Of a stretch of 64,000 nt of DNA, positions 41,217-49,772 are shown piece by piece (within the stretch, counting starts at the first letter, position 1; each line of letters opens with the position of its first letter). Made by a program: the position numbers and the translations under genes. A model generated the notes under the pieces. That model was given only the letters and a program-made list of their open reading frames with translations, ran no database searches and was not told the origin of the DNA. Origin of the DNA: Marinobacter bryozoorum (lineage in GTDB: Bacteria > Pseudomonadota > Gammaproteobacteria > Pseudomonadales > Oleiphilaceae); NCBI RefSeq assembly GCF_023156245.1, contig NZ_JAKZAH010000001.1, forward strand, positions 1 to 64,000. Reading direction: 5' to 3'.

Positions 41217-42611
41217 TTCATTCAACTTCTGCTTAATGCTGTATGACTGGCTGGCGATACTTGACACTTCGGCTTCTGTTAGTCCGACGTCCCGCAGTAG
41301 ACAGAGCTGGAAGATCACTTCCATTTTTAGGCAAATGTCCCATAACTCACGGCCCTTCGCCGATTTTGTTTCGATATCCTTACTGTAATGAGTTAAATAA
41401 TTTCGAGTATCGACTATTTTACGAATTAGCGTGCTGCGCTTTGAAGAGTTCCCTAACTGAGCTTTGTACGGATCAAATACTTTTTTCAGTCTTTTGGCCA
41501 AGCTCAACTCGTTGCCAAAGGAAAGCCTACCTTTCAGCCAGTCTTGCTGTTCTTCTGGGCATGATTCCACAAGAGATTTTACCAGCTGTTTAAACTTTTT
41601 ATCGTCCATCAAAACATCGTCAGTGGTTCGGCGGTGGTACGTTTCCAGTGCTTGTGCGAGCGCAAGAAACTTCCCATCTAGATACTTATGTTCTCCCGCC
41701 TTTGAAGCGAAGTACAGACTTAACGCCGGGCCAATTACTTCATACATCTTCATCCAAGATGAGAGCATTGAGCCAAGTTTTTCCCGCACCTGCGGATAGG
41801 CGAAGAGCATATTTGGCCGTTTCAACTGCGGCACCGACTCAGAAAAGGGCAAACTTTGATAATACGTTTCGATCTGGATTGGTTTTGTTTTCTTATCTTC
41901 ACCGCCGCCGAAATCTTGAACAATTGCATATGAAGAAATCGTCACATCCTTAAGGCTAGTCGATTCATCTAGGGCTAAAGCCAGAAAGTTTGCAAACCGG
42001 TACGAGATGTATATGAAATCACCGAGTGGTCTGAGCTCTGTGGAGTGTATTTCCAAATATGCCCGTTGCGTTATTTTGGCCTCCGTAGAGCCACCAGAAA
42101 ATGGCGCCGTCCAACCAAATATAACCGAAAAGGTATACCCATCAGTAAGTTCGTAACTGATTTTCGGAGGGGGCTCAAAGGTGATTGTTGCTGTTTTGGC
42201 TTCGAAGTCAGTTTGCGCTTTGATACCGGATATTGCGACCCACTCATCAAGACCCTCAAATGAACACCTATAGGTATCAATTTGGGGTTCCGGGTCAAGT
42301 AGGTGTACTCCAAACAATGCCCTATGACCAGTCAAAGTCGATTTCGCGATTCCTCCAAAGGCAAAGTTCTTATGGCGATAGAGGCAATCGTCGATGGTCA
42401 CATAGCCAGATTTTTCTATCTGGCCGATAATCTTCTTGACGTCCATTTCGTCCATAGGGTTTGGGATGCCAGCGCTCCCATCAAAATTTCCTATGACCTC
42501 AAGTTCGATCTCTCCCCCATCACTGATAGTGAGGGTCCCTGGGAGCTTATTGTCAGGCGCATCCGGCGTCCAAAAGTATCCTGAACGGACGATGGTCTCG
42601 TTTACTCTCAT
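41211..42611 (-). CDS. ApeA-like HEPN anti-phage protein
   Basis: 466-residue protein with the ApeA layout. The N-terminal domain (~1-290) begins with the family pattern GYFWTPDAPDNKLPGTL and GEIELEVIGNF; the C-terminal ~160 residues form an Apea-type HEPN domain with the predicted RNase motif R403-x4-H408 (RNYLTHYSKD). ApeA was reported as a single-gene anti-phage system whose HEPN residues are required. The start is fixed: an in-frame TAA sits immediately before the ATG. No clear ribosome site; a four-codon leader overlaps the start. AT-rich, next to a KAP NTPase. Confidence 0.82.
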   Translation of the reverse strand: MRVNETIVRSGYFWTPDAPDNKLPGTLTISDGGEIELEVIGNFDGSAGIPNPMDEMDVKKIIGQIEKSGYVTIDDCLYRHKNFAFGGIAKSTLTGHRALFGVHLLDPEPQIDTYRCSFEGLDEWVAISGIKAQTDFEAKTATITFEPPPKISYELTDGYTFSVIFGWTAPFSGGSTEAKITQRAYLEIHSTELRPLGDFIYISYRFANFLALALDESTSLKDVTISSYAIVQDFGGGEDKKTKPIQIETYYQSLPFSESVPQLKRPNMLFAYPQVREKLGSMLSSWMKMYEVIGPALSLYFASKAGEHKYLDGKFLALAQALETYHRRTTDDVLMDDKKFKQLVKSLVESCPEEQQDWLKGRLSFGNELSLAKRLKKVFDPYKAQLGNSSKRSTLIRKIVDTRNYLTHYSKDIETKSAKGRELWDICLKMEVIFQLCLLRDVGLTEAEVSSIASQSYSIKQKLNET

Positions 42612-42622
42612 TTAGACACCAT
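42608..42622 (-). other. Four-codon leader overlapping the ApeA-like start
   Basis: ATG-GTG-TCT-AAA-TGA encodes MVSK and its TGA overlaps the ApeA-like ATG (ATGA). With no ribosome site seen for the main gene, re-initiation after this mini-ORF is possible. It may also be chance. Confidence 0.25.
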
Positions 42623-42625
42623 GAA

Positions 42626-42632
42626 ATCTAAC
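42626..42632 (-). repeat. GTTRRRY core-like site before the ApeA-like gene
   Basis: GTTAGAT on the minus strand, 14 bases upstream of the ATG, fits the GTTRRRY recombination core found just upstream of integron gene cassettes. A 7-base match alone is weak; its value comes from pairing with the attC-like end of the same gene. Confidence 0.35.
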
Positions 42633-42851
42633 AGCAATTAGGCAGCGCGCTTTATCATTGCAGAAATTTGACTGCGTCATGATTGCTGACATTGAACCAT
42701 CAACCGCGCTATACATCATTCAGTAAAACAATAGCTTAGCTGATCATGACTAACTCTGCCATGTAACATTCAGCGTCTGCAATTTGCTCTCTCAATCATA
42801 CTGGATGAAATTGGTGTGATTAGCTTGTGGGGCTCAGGAGGAAAGACCTGA

Positions 42852-42867
42852 CTCGAATGTTCGCTTT
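42852..42867. repeat. Right 16-bp inverted repeat of the AT-rich insert
   Basis: CTCGAATGTTCGCTTT, exact reverse complement of 38819-38834. It lies between the ApeA-like gene and marC, close to where the base composition returns to that of the chromosome. Confidence 0.7.
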
Positions 42868-42924
42868 TGTTTAGTGTCGCGCGGGATGGTCGTGTAAACA
42901 TCCCTGTTTCAGCTGCAAGGCTGA

Positions 42925-43548
42925 TCAAAGTGACCCTACAAACCCTGCAACCCCAGTCATCACAATCTCCGCAGCCATAGCAGACAGTATCAGCCCACTG
43001 ATCTTGGAGAGGATATTCAGTCCCGTCTTACCCAGCAGTTTCTCCAGGTGCCCCGACAGGTGCAGCAATACCGCCAGGATCAACAAACCCGAGAGCAGGC
43101 CAAGCAGGCCGCCGGCCACTTCCGGCACGGCTTTCAGTTCCGCGCCGTAGACCAGGATGGCGCCGATGGTGGCCGGGCCGATCATTACCGGGATGGCCAG
43201 TGGCACGACGGCCACATCGTCCCGCTCCTCTTCAGGCAGGCCGGTAGCGTGGTTCCGGGTGCCGCTGGTTACCAGGCTGATGGCGGTCAAAAACAGCAGG
43301 CTTCCCGCGCCGATACGGAAGGAGTTCAGTGTGATTCCGATGGCACTGAACAGCACCGGGCCGGCGAAGAACAGGACCAGGCCCAGAATCAGTGCGGAGA
43401 TGGAGGCCCGCTTGATGATGGATGCCTTCTCTGCCGCTGGCAGTCCGCGGGTGAGCGCCAGGAACATGGACACCACAAAGAAGGGCGCCAGCAGGAACAG
43501 AAAGCGGATGGTGGAGCTGACGTAGGTGGAAAGGAACATCTCAAACAT
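42925..43548 (-). CDS. MarC-family integral membrane protein
   Basis: 207-residue protein with six hydrophobic segments and the MarC/UPF0056 pattern: APFFVVSMFLALTRG in the first third, FRIGAGSLLFLTAI, VVPLAIPVMIGPATIGAILV and a C-terminal GLILSAMAAEIVMTGV. The family is broadly conserved; despite the name, no antibiotic-resistance role is established. Single gene with normal GC, marking the return to core sequence. Confidence 0.88.
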   Translation of the reverse strand: MFEMFLSTYVSSTIRFLFLLAPFFVVSMFLALTRGLPAAEKASIIKRASISALILGLVLFFAGPVLFSAIGITLNSFRIGAGSLLFLTAISLVTSGTRNHATGLPEEERDDVAVVPLAIPVMIGPATIGAILVYGAELKAVPEVAGGLLGLLSGLLILAVLLHLSGHLEKLLGKTGLNILSKISGLILSAMAAEIVMTGVAGFVGSL

Positions 43549-43619
43549 CGGATCGGCTTACCTCGGTTGGGAACCATTGGAGTATAGCCGCCCGGTGTTA
43601 CACAACGTGGACGGCGCCA

Positions 43620-46394
43620 TCAGGATGAACCCTCGGTCTTTGCGACCGGTTCACCCCGGGGCATGGGTGCGGTGCGGATATGGATGTCGCGCTGCGGATA
43701 CGGGATTTCGACTTCCGCTTCCCGCAGGGAGCGCGTGATGGCGGAGTGGAGTTCGTGGGACAGGGGCATGAAGTCCAGCAGGTCACGGACGAACACGCGC
43801 ACTTCGAAGTCGACGCTGCTCTCGCCCAGACCAACGCAGAAAACCGCCGGTGCCGGGTCGTCCACCACGCGCTCGTTGTTTTCAGCCACTGCCTGCAACA
43901 GGTCCCGAACCTTGTCCACATCGGAGCCATAGGCCACGCTCACCCGGATGATCACTCGGGTTATGGGGTCCGTCAGGGTCCAGTTGGTGAGGTCCTGGGT
44001 GACGAAGGTTTTGTTGGGGATGATCTGCTCCTTCCGGTCCCAGTCCACCAGCGTCGTGGCGCGGATGCGAATACGTGCGACGGTGCCGGTAATGCCGTTG
44101 ATGGTGACCGTGTCCCCAACGCGGATGGGGCGCTCGAATAACAGAATGATACCTGACACGAAATTGGCAACGATTTCCTGCAGCCCGAAGCCGAGGCCTA
44201 CACCCAGCGCTGCCACCAGCCATTGCAGCTTTGACCACTGCAACCCGATCACCGCCAGGGCCGCTACGATGCCGGCGAGGACGATAATGTAGGTGGCCAG
44301 GGTGGTAATGGCATAGCCGGCGCCGGGTTCCAGGTTCAGCCGGCTGAGCAGCATGACCTCCAGGGTGCCCGGAAGGTTGCGGGCCGCCAGCACCGTACCA
44401 ATGCCGAACAGCAGCGCCAGCATCAGGTCGCCCAGGGTGATCGGCAGGGCTTCTTCGCCTTCCGCACCAGAGATCGACCAGAGGGTGATGCTGTCGAAGA
44501 CCTGCAGCGCAGGAATAACATCGGACCAGAATACCCAGAGTACCGAGGCAGCGAGTACGTAGGCGACAATGCGCACCAGCGCCTTGCTCTGGTGGCTGAT
44601 ATCCTTGAGGTCCATCTCCGGCATGTCCAGCGCCACGGGCATCCCTTCACCGGAATTCTCGGCGGATTCCCGGGCTTCGGCCAGTTTGCGCTCAGCGGCA
44701 CGCTGCTCCCTCAGTCGCTTGAGCGTCATCCGACGCTCCCGGACGGACAGGGCTCTCAGCGCCAGGTAATACATCATCATTACGGCTGCCAGCCAGCAAC
44801 CGCTGAGGAACAACAGGCCTTCCAACTGGACGGCGGTATAGTGATAACCCCACAGGGACGCCATTGCCAGCAACAGTGGAATGGCCACGGTAACAACCCG
44901 GGCGCCGCGCAGAAAGCGATTGGATGGGTTGGCGATTAACACAGCGGACATGACCCGGTAGGCGAACCAGGCCAGCGCCCCGGAAGCAACCAGGAACAGA
45001 AAACGCCCCAGGCTGTTGCTGTAACCTGCCCCTTCCGGCGTCTCCATGGTGGGCAGGATTATGACGATGGGCGTCAGCACGGCCAGCAAAAGCGGCATTT
45101 GATGACGTATGGCTGCCAGGGTAGCGGTCTGCCAGTGGAAATGACGTTCACCCAATCCTTCCGGCCTGGCCACCGAGTGAAGTATGCGAAGCAGCAGGGT
45201 CACGAAGGCGGCGCCGGTAAATCCCGAGGACAGTGCGGCGAACAGCGCGTTTCCCTCCTTGAGGATAAGTGCCACGGCCGACAGCGCCAGGACCCAGGGT
45301 AGCGCCAGCAAAAAACTCAGGCTTGCAGCAGACAGGGTCAGGGCTATGCGGTCCTTGCCTACGTTGCCGACATTTTCGCCAGTATTGATGACGGCGTTAC
45401 GGAGGTGGCGTCGTCGCATGAACAATACCGCCAGGATGGTCAGAATGAGCAGTATCCGGATACCCCGCTCATCGAAGGATAAACTGACGGCCCTCTTCAG
45501 TTCTGACCACTGCAACTCTGACAGCAGCCAGTTGACACCCTGGTAAAGCTCGCCGGCCATGGCTGGTGATACCCGCTCTGCACTGGGCAGCCAGAACAGG
45601 CGCTGCTGTAGCAGTTCCTGGTAGGCGGAAAAACGGTCACGCAGCGCGACCACTGTGTTGTAGTAGTCGTTAAGTACAGCAATGTGGTCAGTAACCACGC
45701 CGTGCAGCTGGACGATGAGCTCAGTGCGTAGCTCTCTCAGGCGGCCGCGGTCGGTGTCTTCGGGAGCGCTGAGTGCCTCAAACTCCTCCAGCCGGAGCTG
45801 TTCCTCCCGCGCGGCGGACAGCTGGGTGCTGATGCCTTCGGTGAGGCCGTCGGCGATGGTCTGGCTCTGCAGTCGCTCCAGGCGTTGGCGAAGCAGCCGG
45901 GCGTAGTCCTTGGTGAGGTTGAGGCCGGCGGTTTCCAGCCGCAGTTCAAAGCTGCGGTATTCGTTGTCCAGTCGTTCCAGCAGGGACCGGGCCTGGAGCA
46001 GGCGGCGCTGGCTGGCCTCCAGGGCTGCCTGGCGTTCTGCCAGGGCTTCTCGCAAGGTTTCGATCTGCTGGCGGATATCGGCATGCTCCGCCGCTGGCAG
46101 CTCACTTTGCAGCGGTTGTTCCGGCTCTTCTTCCAGTACGGGTTGAACCGGCGTTGCTGAAGGCTCGGGTGGTGGCTCTTCCTCGGTTTCTTTAGCGGCT
46201 GTTTCTTCGGTTGTCCCTGATTCTCCGCGCTGTGAGGGCGCTTCCGGGGATTCTGCTCCCTGTTCCTCTTTCGTGCCCGGCAACAGGTCGGTCACGGCCG
46301 CTGCAGCCGATGTCGGCTGCGACAGCCAAAGCAGGGTGACCAGGGCGATCGCCAGGGCGTGCCGGGCTGAATGGACGGCGGTTCGTGTGAACAT
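43620..46394 (-). CDS. Large mechanosensitive channel of the MscS family (MscK/MscM-like)
   Basis: 924-residue exported membrane protein. Signal peptide 1-32 (MFTRTAVHSARHALAIALVT), a low-complexity acidic/Pro stretch ~35-105, periplasmic coiled coil ~108-280, then multiple membrane segments from ~315 on. The MscS pore and beta domain lie at ~745-850 (LVAALGVGLGFGLQEIVANF, RPIRVGDTVTINGITGTV, IIPNKTFVTQDLTNWTL). It opens under membrane tension to release solutes. ATG 46394 is chosen over a TTG at 46451 because it begins the signal peptide. Confidence 0.88.
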   Translation of the reverse strand: MFTRTAVHSARHALAIALVTLLWLSQPTSAAAAVTDLLPGTKEEQGAESPEAPSQRGESGTTEETAAKETEEEPPPEPSATPVQPVLEEEPEQPLQSELPAAEHADIRQQIETLREALAERQAALEASQRRLLQARSLLERLDNEYRSFELRLETAGLNLTKDYARLLRQRLERLQSQTIADGLTEGISTQLSAAREEQLRLEEFEALSAPEDTDRGRLRELRTELIVQLHGVVTDHIAVLNDYYNTVVALRDRFSAYQELLQQRLFWLPSAERVSPAMAGELYQGVNWLLSELQWSELKRAVSLSFDERGIRILLILTILAVLFMRRRHLRNAVINTGENVGNVGKDRIALTLSAASLSFLLALPWVLALSAVALILKEGNALFAALSSGFTGAAFVTLLLRILHSVARPEGLGERHFHWQTATLAAIRHQMPLLLAVLTPIVIILPTMETPEGAGYSNSLGRFLFLVASGALAWFAYRVMSAVLIANPSNRFLRGARVVTVAIPLLLAMASLWGYHYTAVQLEGLLFLSGCWLAAVMMMYYLALRALSVRERRMTLKRLREQRAAERKLAEARESAENSGEGMPVALDMPEMDLKDISHQSKALVRIVAYVLAASVLWVFWSDVIPALQVFDSITLWSISGAEGEEALPITLGDLMLALLFGIGTVLAARNLPGTLEVMLLSRLNLEPGAGYAITTLATYIIVLAGIVAALAVIGLQWSKLQWLVAALGVGLGFGLQEIVANFVSGIILLFERPIRVGDTVTINGITGTVARIRIRATTLVDWDRKEQIIPNKTFVTQDLTNWTLTDPITRVIIRVSVAYGSDVDKVRDLLQAVAENNERVVDDPAPAVFCVGLGESSVDFEVRVFVRDLLDFMPLSHELHSAITRSLREAEVEIPYPQRDIHIRTAPMPRGEPVAKTEGSS

Positions 46395-46480
46395 AGGTGG
46401 AGGAGCCTGTTCTTCCCTGTTTTCAGTAGTGTAACGGTTAACGCAGAACAACTGGATAACCTGGCCCCCAGAGGCCCCCC

Positions 46481-47584
46481 CTAGAGATCGGCGAGGGGAT
46501 CTTCCGTTTCAGGCCAGGGAGGCGTGAAGTGGTCCTCCACATAGTCTTCCGGTACCTCGGCTAACGACCGGTAACGCCAGGCGGGCTGGTTGTCCCGGTC
46601 GATCAGGCGGGCGCGGATGCCTTCCCGAAGGTCGGGGTTCTCGCCACAGCGGGTCACCATGACCAGCTCCATCCGGAAAATATCCTTCAGCGACATCTGC
46701 AGGCCATGGGCCAGCTGGCGCTCCAGCAGGCACAGTGACACCGGGCACGCACTTCGCAAGCCATCAATGCATGCCCGCCACCAGGGGTCGTTGGTGGAGC
46801 TGTTCAGCAATCGCTCGACAACACGGGACAGTTCATCACGTCGGCACTGGCGGGCGATTTCCTGCTCGTGGGTGGCCAGCTCGCTGGTTGGCAAGGCCTC
46901 AGCCGGAGCCTCCTCCAGCTGGTTGAGCAACCGGAAAAGCCGGTTGTCGTCGGTAGCGATATCACCGGTCCAGTACTGATCGACGATGCGGTTGATCAGC
47001 TCGTCCTGCTGGCTGCGCTGGATCACCAGGTCGGCCAGGCCAATGCGCATAGCATCGGTGGCGTTCATCCGTGCCCCGGTAAGCCCCATGAACAGGCCAA
47101 TACTGCCGGGCAACCGGTTCAGGAACCAGCTGGCGCCTACATCCGGAAACAGTCCGATTGTCACCTCGGGCATGGCCAGGGCGGCGTCCGGGGTCACCAG
47201 CCGGTAGCGGCTGGCCTGTAACAGCCCCATGCCGCCGCCCATGGTAATCCCGTGGGCCAGGGTGACCACCGGCTTGGGAAAAGTGTGCAGGGTGTAATCC
47301 ACCCGGTACTCCCGGGCGAATACATTGGTAACGGTAGTCGCATCCGCACTCGCTTCCAGGGCATGGTACAGCTCACGGATATCACCGCCGGCGGAAAACC
47401 CCCGGTCGCCGTTGGCGGTAATCATTACCAGGCAGATGCTCTCATCTCCGGCCCAGGTATCCAGGCAGGCCTGCATCTGGTGGAACATATCGGACGACAG
47501 AGCATTCAGGGTATCCGGCGAGTCCAGGGTCATCAGGCCGAGCTTGCCACCACGGCAAGGGAGTTCGCGGGTCTCAATGCTCAT
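46481..47584 (-). CDS. Enoyl-CoA hydratase/isomerase family, 3-hydroxyisobutyryl-CoA hydrolase-like
   Basis: 367-residue crotonase-fold protein of the HIBCH subgroup: FSAGGDIRELYHAL (oxyanion loop), HGITMGGGMGLLQ, and MPEVTIGLFPDVGASWFLNRLP with the catalytic Glu/Asp pair, plus the longer C-terminal region with LREGIRARLIDRDNQPAWR seen only in HIBCH-type members. HIBCH releases 3-hydroxyisobutyrate in valine breakdown; no other valine-pathway genes are here, so the substrate is inferred. Confidence 0.82.
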   Translation of the reverse strand: MSIETRELPCRGGKLGLMTLDSPDTLNALSSDMFHQMQACLDTWAGDESICLVMITANGDRGFSAGGDIRELYHALEASADATTVTNVFAREYRVDYTLHTFPKPVVTLAHGITMGGGMGLLQASRYRLVTPDAALAMPEVTIGLFPDVGASWFLNRLPGSIGLFMGLTGARMNATDAMRIGLADLVIQRSQQDELINRIVDQYWTGDIATDDNRLFRLLNQLEEAPAEALPTSELATHEQEIARQCRRDELSRVVERLLNSSTNDPWWRACIDGLRSACPVSLCLLERQLAHGLQMSLKDIFRMELVMVTRCGENPDLREGIRARLIDRDNQPAWRYRSLAEVPEDYVEDHFTPPWPETEDPLADL

Positions 47585-47738
47585 AATATTTGGACGCTTC
47601 CCGTTAATTCGTCTAGGTTGGGTACAAGTACTTACTGTGCGGCTAACTGTATCAGAAATAAAGCGTACAAAGGTCGGAGGCGCGCTGCCTGGGGCAGGCT
47701 CTTGATCTAACTCATGTGCGGTGTCAGGAAGGCTGTGC

Positions 47739-47744
47739 TATAAA
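47739..47744 (+). promoter_or_regulatory. Candidate -10 element for the cytochrome c gene
   Basis: TATAAA 38 bases upstream of the cytochrome c ATG. No good -35 at the right distance, so an activator may be needed or the match may be chance. Confidence 0.25.
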
Positions 47745-47781
47745 ACGGACCAAAGGTTCCAAATAACTGATGGAGAGACCT

Positions 47782-48117
47782 ATGAGCTTGAAAAAACTGG
47801 TAATGGCAGGCGCTGTAGTTGCCACTTTTGCGGTACCCGGCGTGGCAAGCGCTGCGGGTGACGCTGAAGCCGGCAAGGCTAAGGCAGCGGTCTGTGCCGC
47901 CTGTCACGGTCAGAACGGTATTGCCCAGATTCCCGGGTATCCGAACCTGGCAGGCCAGAACGAGGCCTATCTCGTATCCGCGCTGAAAGCGTACAAGAAC
48001 AAGCAGCGCTCCGGTGGCCAGGCGCCTGTCATGCAGGGTCAGGCAACTGGCCTGAGCGATGAAGACATTGCCAACCTGGCAGCCTACTACGCCAGCCTGC
48101 CTGCGGGTGGCAAGTAA
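47782..48117 (+). CDS. Periplasmic cytochrome c (class I, c553/c4-like)
   Basis: 111-residue monohaem cytochrome. Sec signal peptide ([20 protein letters not shown], cleaved near VASA-AGD), haem-binding CAACH near residue 41, and an axial Met in QAPVMQGQA. The mature protein of about 85 residues resembles one half of cytochrome c4. GGAGAG site before the ATG at 47782. Followed by a strong bidirectional terminator. Confidence 0.93.
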   Translation: MSLKKLVMAGAVVATFAVPGVASAAGDAEAGKAKAAVCAACHGQNGIAQIPGYPNLAGQNEAYLVSALKAYKNKQRSGGQAPVMQGQATGLSDEDIANLAAYYASLPAGGK

Positions 48118-48118
48118 G

Positions 48119-48144
48119 GTGCAGTAGTGCGTGTGCAGTAGTGC
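48119..48144. repeat. Short direct repeat after the cytochrome c gene
   Basis: GTGCAGTAGTGC occurs twice with a 14-base period (48119-48130 and 48133-48144). Probably replication slippage; no function evident. Confidence 0.5.
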
Positions 48145-48180
48145 ATGACTGTGTCGGCCTCTTTGGCCCCGCAGTCCAGA

Positions 48181-48214
48181 ACAAAACGGCCGGTTTTTAC
48201 ACCGGCCGTTTTGT
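48181..48214. terminator. Bidirectional intrinsic terminator
   Basis: Perfect 13-bp stem (ACAAAACGGCCGG / CCGGCCGTTTTGT) with an 8-base loop between the convergent cytochrome c and ppnN genes. Confidence 0.92.
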
Positions 48215-48245
48215 TTGCGTGTCTTTCTGGTGGCTGTAAGGTTTC

Positions 48246-49631
48246 TCAGTAACCACCACTGACGATGCGGTAGCTGGGAATATACGCAGAGCTGCCTGGC
48301 AGTTTCATCCGGTTCTGGGCAACGAAGGCTGCCAGCATATCTTCCAGGGGATCCAGGAGAACCGGGTCGCCGGCAATCTCGAACGGCCCCTTCGCTTCCA
48401 CCTGCTTTATCCCGTCCTGTTTCACGTTACCTGCCACAATGCCACTGAAGGCCTTGCGCAGATTGGCCGCAACCAGGTGTACCGGCTGGTCACGGTGCAG
48501 CTCCAGTGCGCGCATGCTTTCATGGGTGGGTTCAAAGGGTAGCTGAAACACCGGATCGATCTTCAGCATCCAGTTGAAATGGTAGGCGTCCTGCATGGCC
48601 CGCCGGAAAGTCTCTACCTCCGATATGCCCTTCTTCATGGTCTGCGCCACGCGAACCGGGTCATCAATGATGATTTCGTATTTCTCCGCTGCCTTTTCGC
48701 CCAGGGCGTTGCAGATGAACTTGTCGATCATCTCGAAATACTCGGCATTCTCCTGCAGGCCAGTGAACACCACCGGGAAGGGGATGTCGGCGTTGTCCGG
48801 ATGTAACAGCAGCCCCAGCAGATAGAGGATCTCCTCGGCGGTGCCGACGCCGCCCGGGAACACGATGATGCCGTGGCCGGCGCGCACGAAGGCTTCCAGG
48901 CGCTTCTCGATATCCGGCATGATCACCAGTTCGTTTACGATGGGGTTGGGGGCTTCGGCGCCAATGATGCCCGGTTCGGTAATACCGATGTAACGGCCGT
49001 TCCTGACCCGCTGCTTGGCGTGGCCGATGGTGGCGCCTTTCATGGGGCCCTTCATGGCACCGGGCCCGCAACCGGTACAGATGCTCAGGCCACGCAGACC
49101 CAGCTGATGACCCACCTCCTTGCTGTAGGTGTACTCCTCGCGGCTGATGGAATGCCCGCCCCAGCACACCACCAGGTCCGGGGAACGACCGGCCTGCAGC
49201 GCCCTGGCGTTACGCAGGATGTGGAAAATCAGGTTGGTGAGATCCTCGGGGTTGTCTTTCCGGAAGCCCGCCACCGACGTGGGGATGGAGTTGGAATAGA
49301 CAATATCCCGCAACACCGCAAACAGGTGCTCGCGGATGGCACGGAGCATTTCCCCGTCCACGAAGGCGCTGGCCGGGGCGTTGACCACCTCCAGCTTCAG
49401 TCCCCGGGGCTGGGGCACCAGGCGGATGTCGAAATCCGAGTAGGCCTCCATCAGGTCCTTGGTGTCGTCGGTTTCCGCGCCGGTATTGAGTACGGCCAGG
49501 GCACATTGCCGGAACAACTGGTACAGGCCGCCCTCGCTGCGGTCCTTGAGGCGGCTGACTTCGTGGTTCGACAGTATTTCAAGGCTGCCTTCGGGGGAGA
49601 TGAGGGCGTTCACCGTGGGCTGTTTCTGCAT
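48246..49631 (-). CDS. ppnN: Nucleotide 5'-monophosphate nucleosidase PpnN (YgdH)
   Basis: 461-residue LOG-family enzyme that hydrolyses purine and pyrimidine monophosphates to base and ribose 5-phosphate; the E. coli enzyme is controlled by (p)ppGpp. Features: N-terminal domain ~1-140, Rossmann-like LOG domain with SICTGCGPGAMKGPMKGA and the signature PGGVGTAEE, and the PpnN-specific C-terminal ~100 residues. Length and motifs identify PpnN rather than the shorter cytokinin-LOG proteins. Confidence 0.93.
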   Translation of the reverse strand: MQKQPTVNALISPEGSLEILSNHEVSRLKDRSEGGLYQLFRQCALAVLNTGAETDDTKDLMEAYSDFDIRLVPQPRGLKLEVVNAPASAFVDGEMLRAIREHLFAVLRDIVYSNSIPTSVAGFRKDNPEDLTNLIFHILRNARALQAGRSPDLVVCWGGHSISREEYTYSKEVGHQLGLRGLSICTGCGPGAMKGPMKGATIGHAKQRVRNGRYIGITEPGIIGAEAPNPIVNELVIMPDIEKRLEAFVRAGHGIIVFPGGVGTAEEILYLLGLLLHPDNADIPFPVVFTGLQENAEYFEMIDKFICNALGEKAAEKYEIIIDDPVRVAQTMKKGISEVETFRRAMQDAYHFNWMLKIDPVFQLPFEPTHESMRALELHRDQPVHLVAANLRKAFSGIVAGNVKQDGIKQVEAKGPFEIAGDPVLLDPLEDMLAAFVAQNRMKLPGSSAYIPSYRIVSGGY

Positions 49632-49772
49632 GGATTACCTGGCTCCTGATGATTCGTTGTGCGCGTTTCCGGCGGGTTTCGGCAAGGCCGGATTTTGAGG
49701 CACTCCGGGAACCGGGTAAACTAACGCCTTTACTTCCTTTACGCCAGTCACCCGATAGTCGATTTGTCCCCC

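Larger units (their letters stand above)
42612..42924. other. Intergenic region at the right end of the AT-rich insert
   Basis: 313 bases with no credible gene between the ApeA-like start and the MarC gene stop. It holds the cassette-core-like GTTAGAT, the right inverted repeat (42852-42867) and otherwise unremarkable AT-rich sequence. I see no confident promoter for the minus-strand operon. Confidence 0.5.

Noticed and set aside
38757..42924. A full integron (integrase gene, attI, several cassettes)
   Set aside because: No integrase gene and no complete attC were seen; only one gene has cassette-like ends. The integrase-like fragment at 9148-9456 is about 30 kb away and lacks a catalytic domain.
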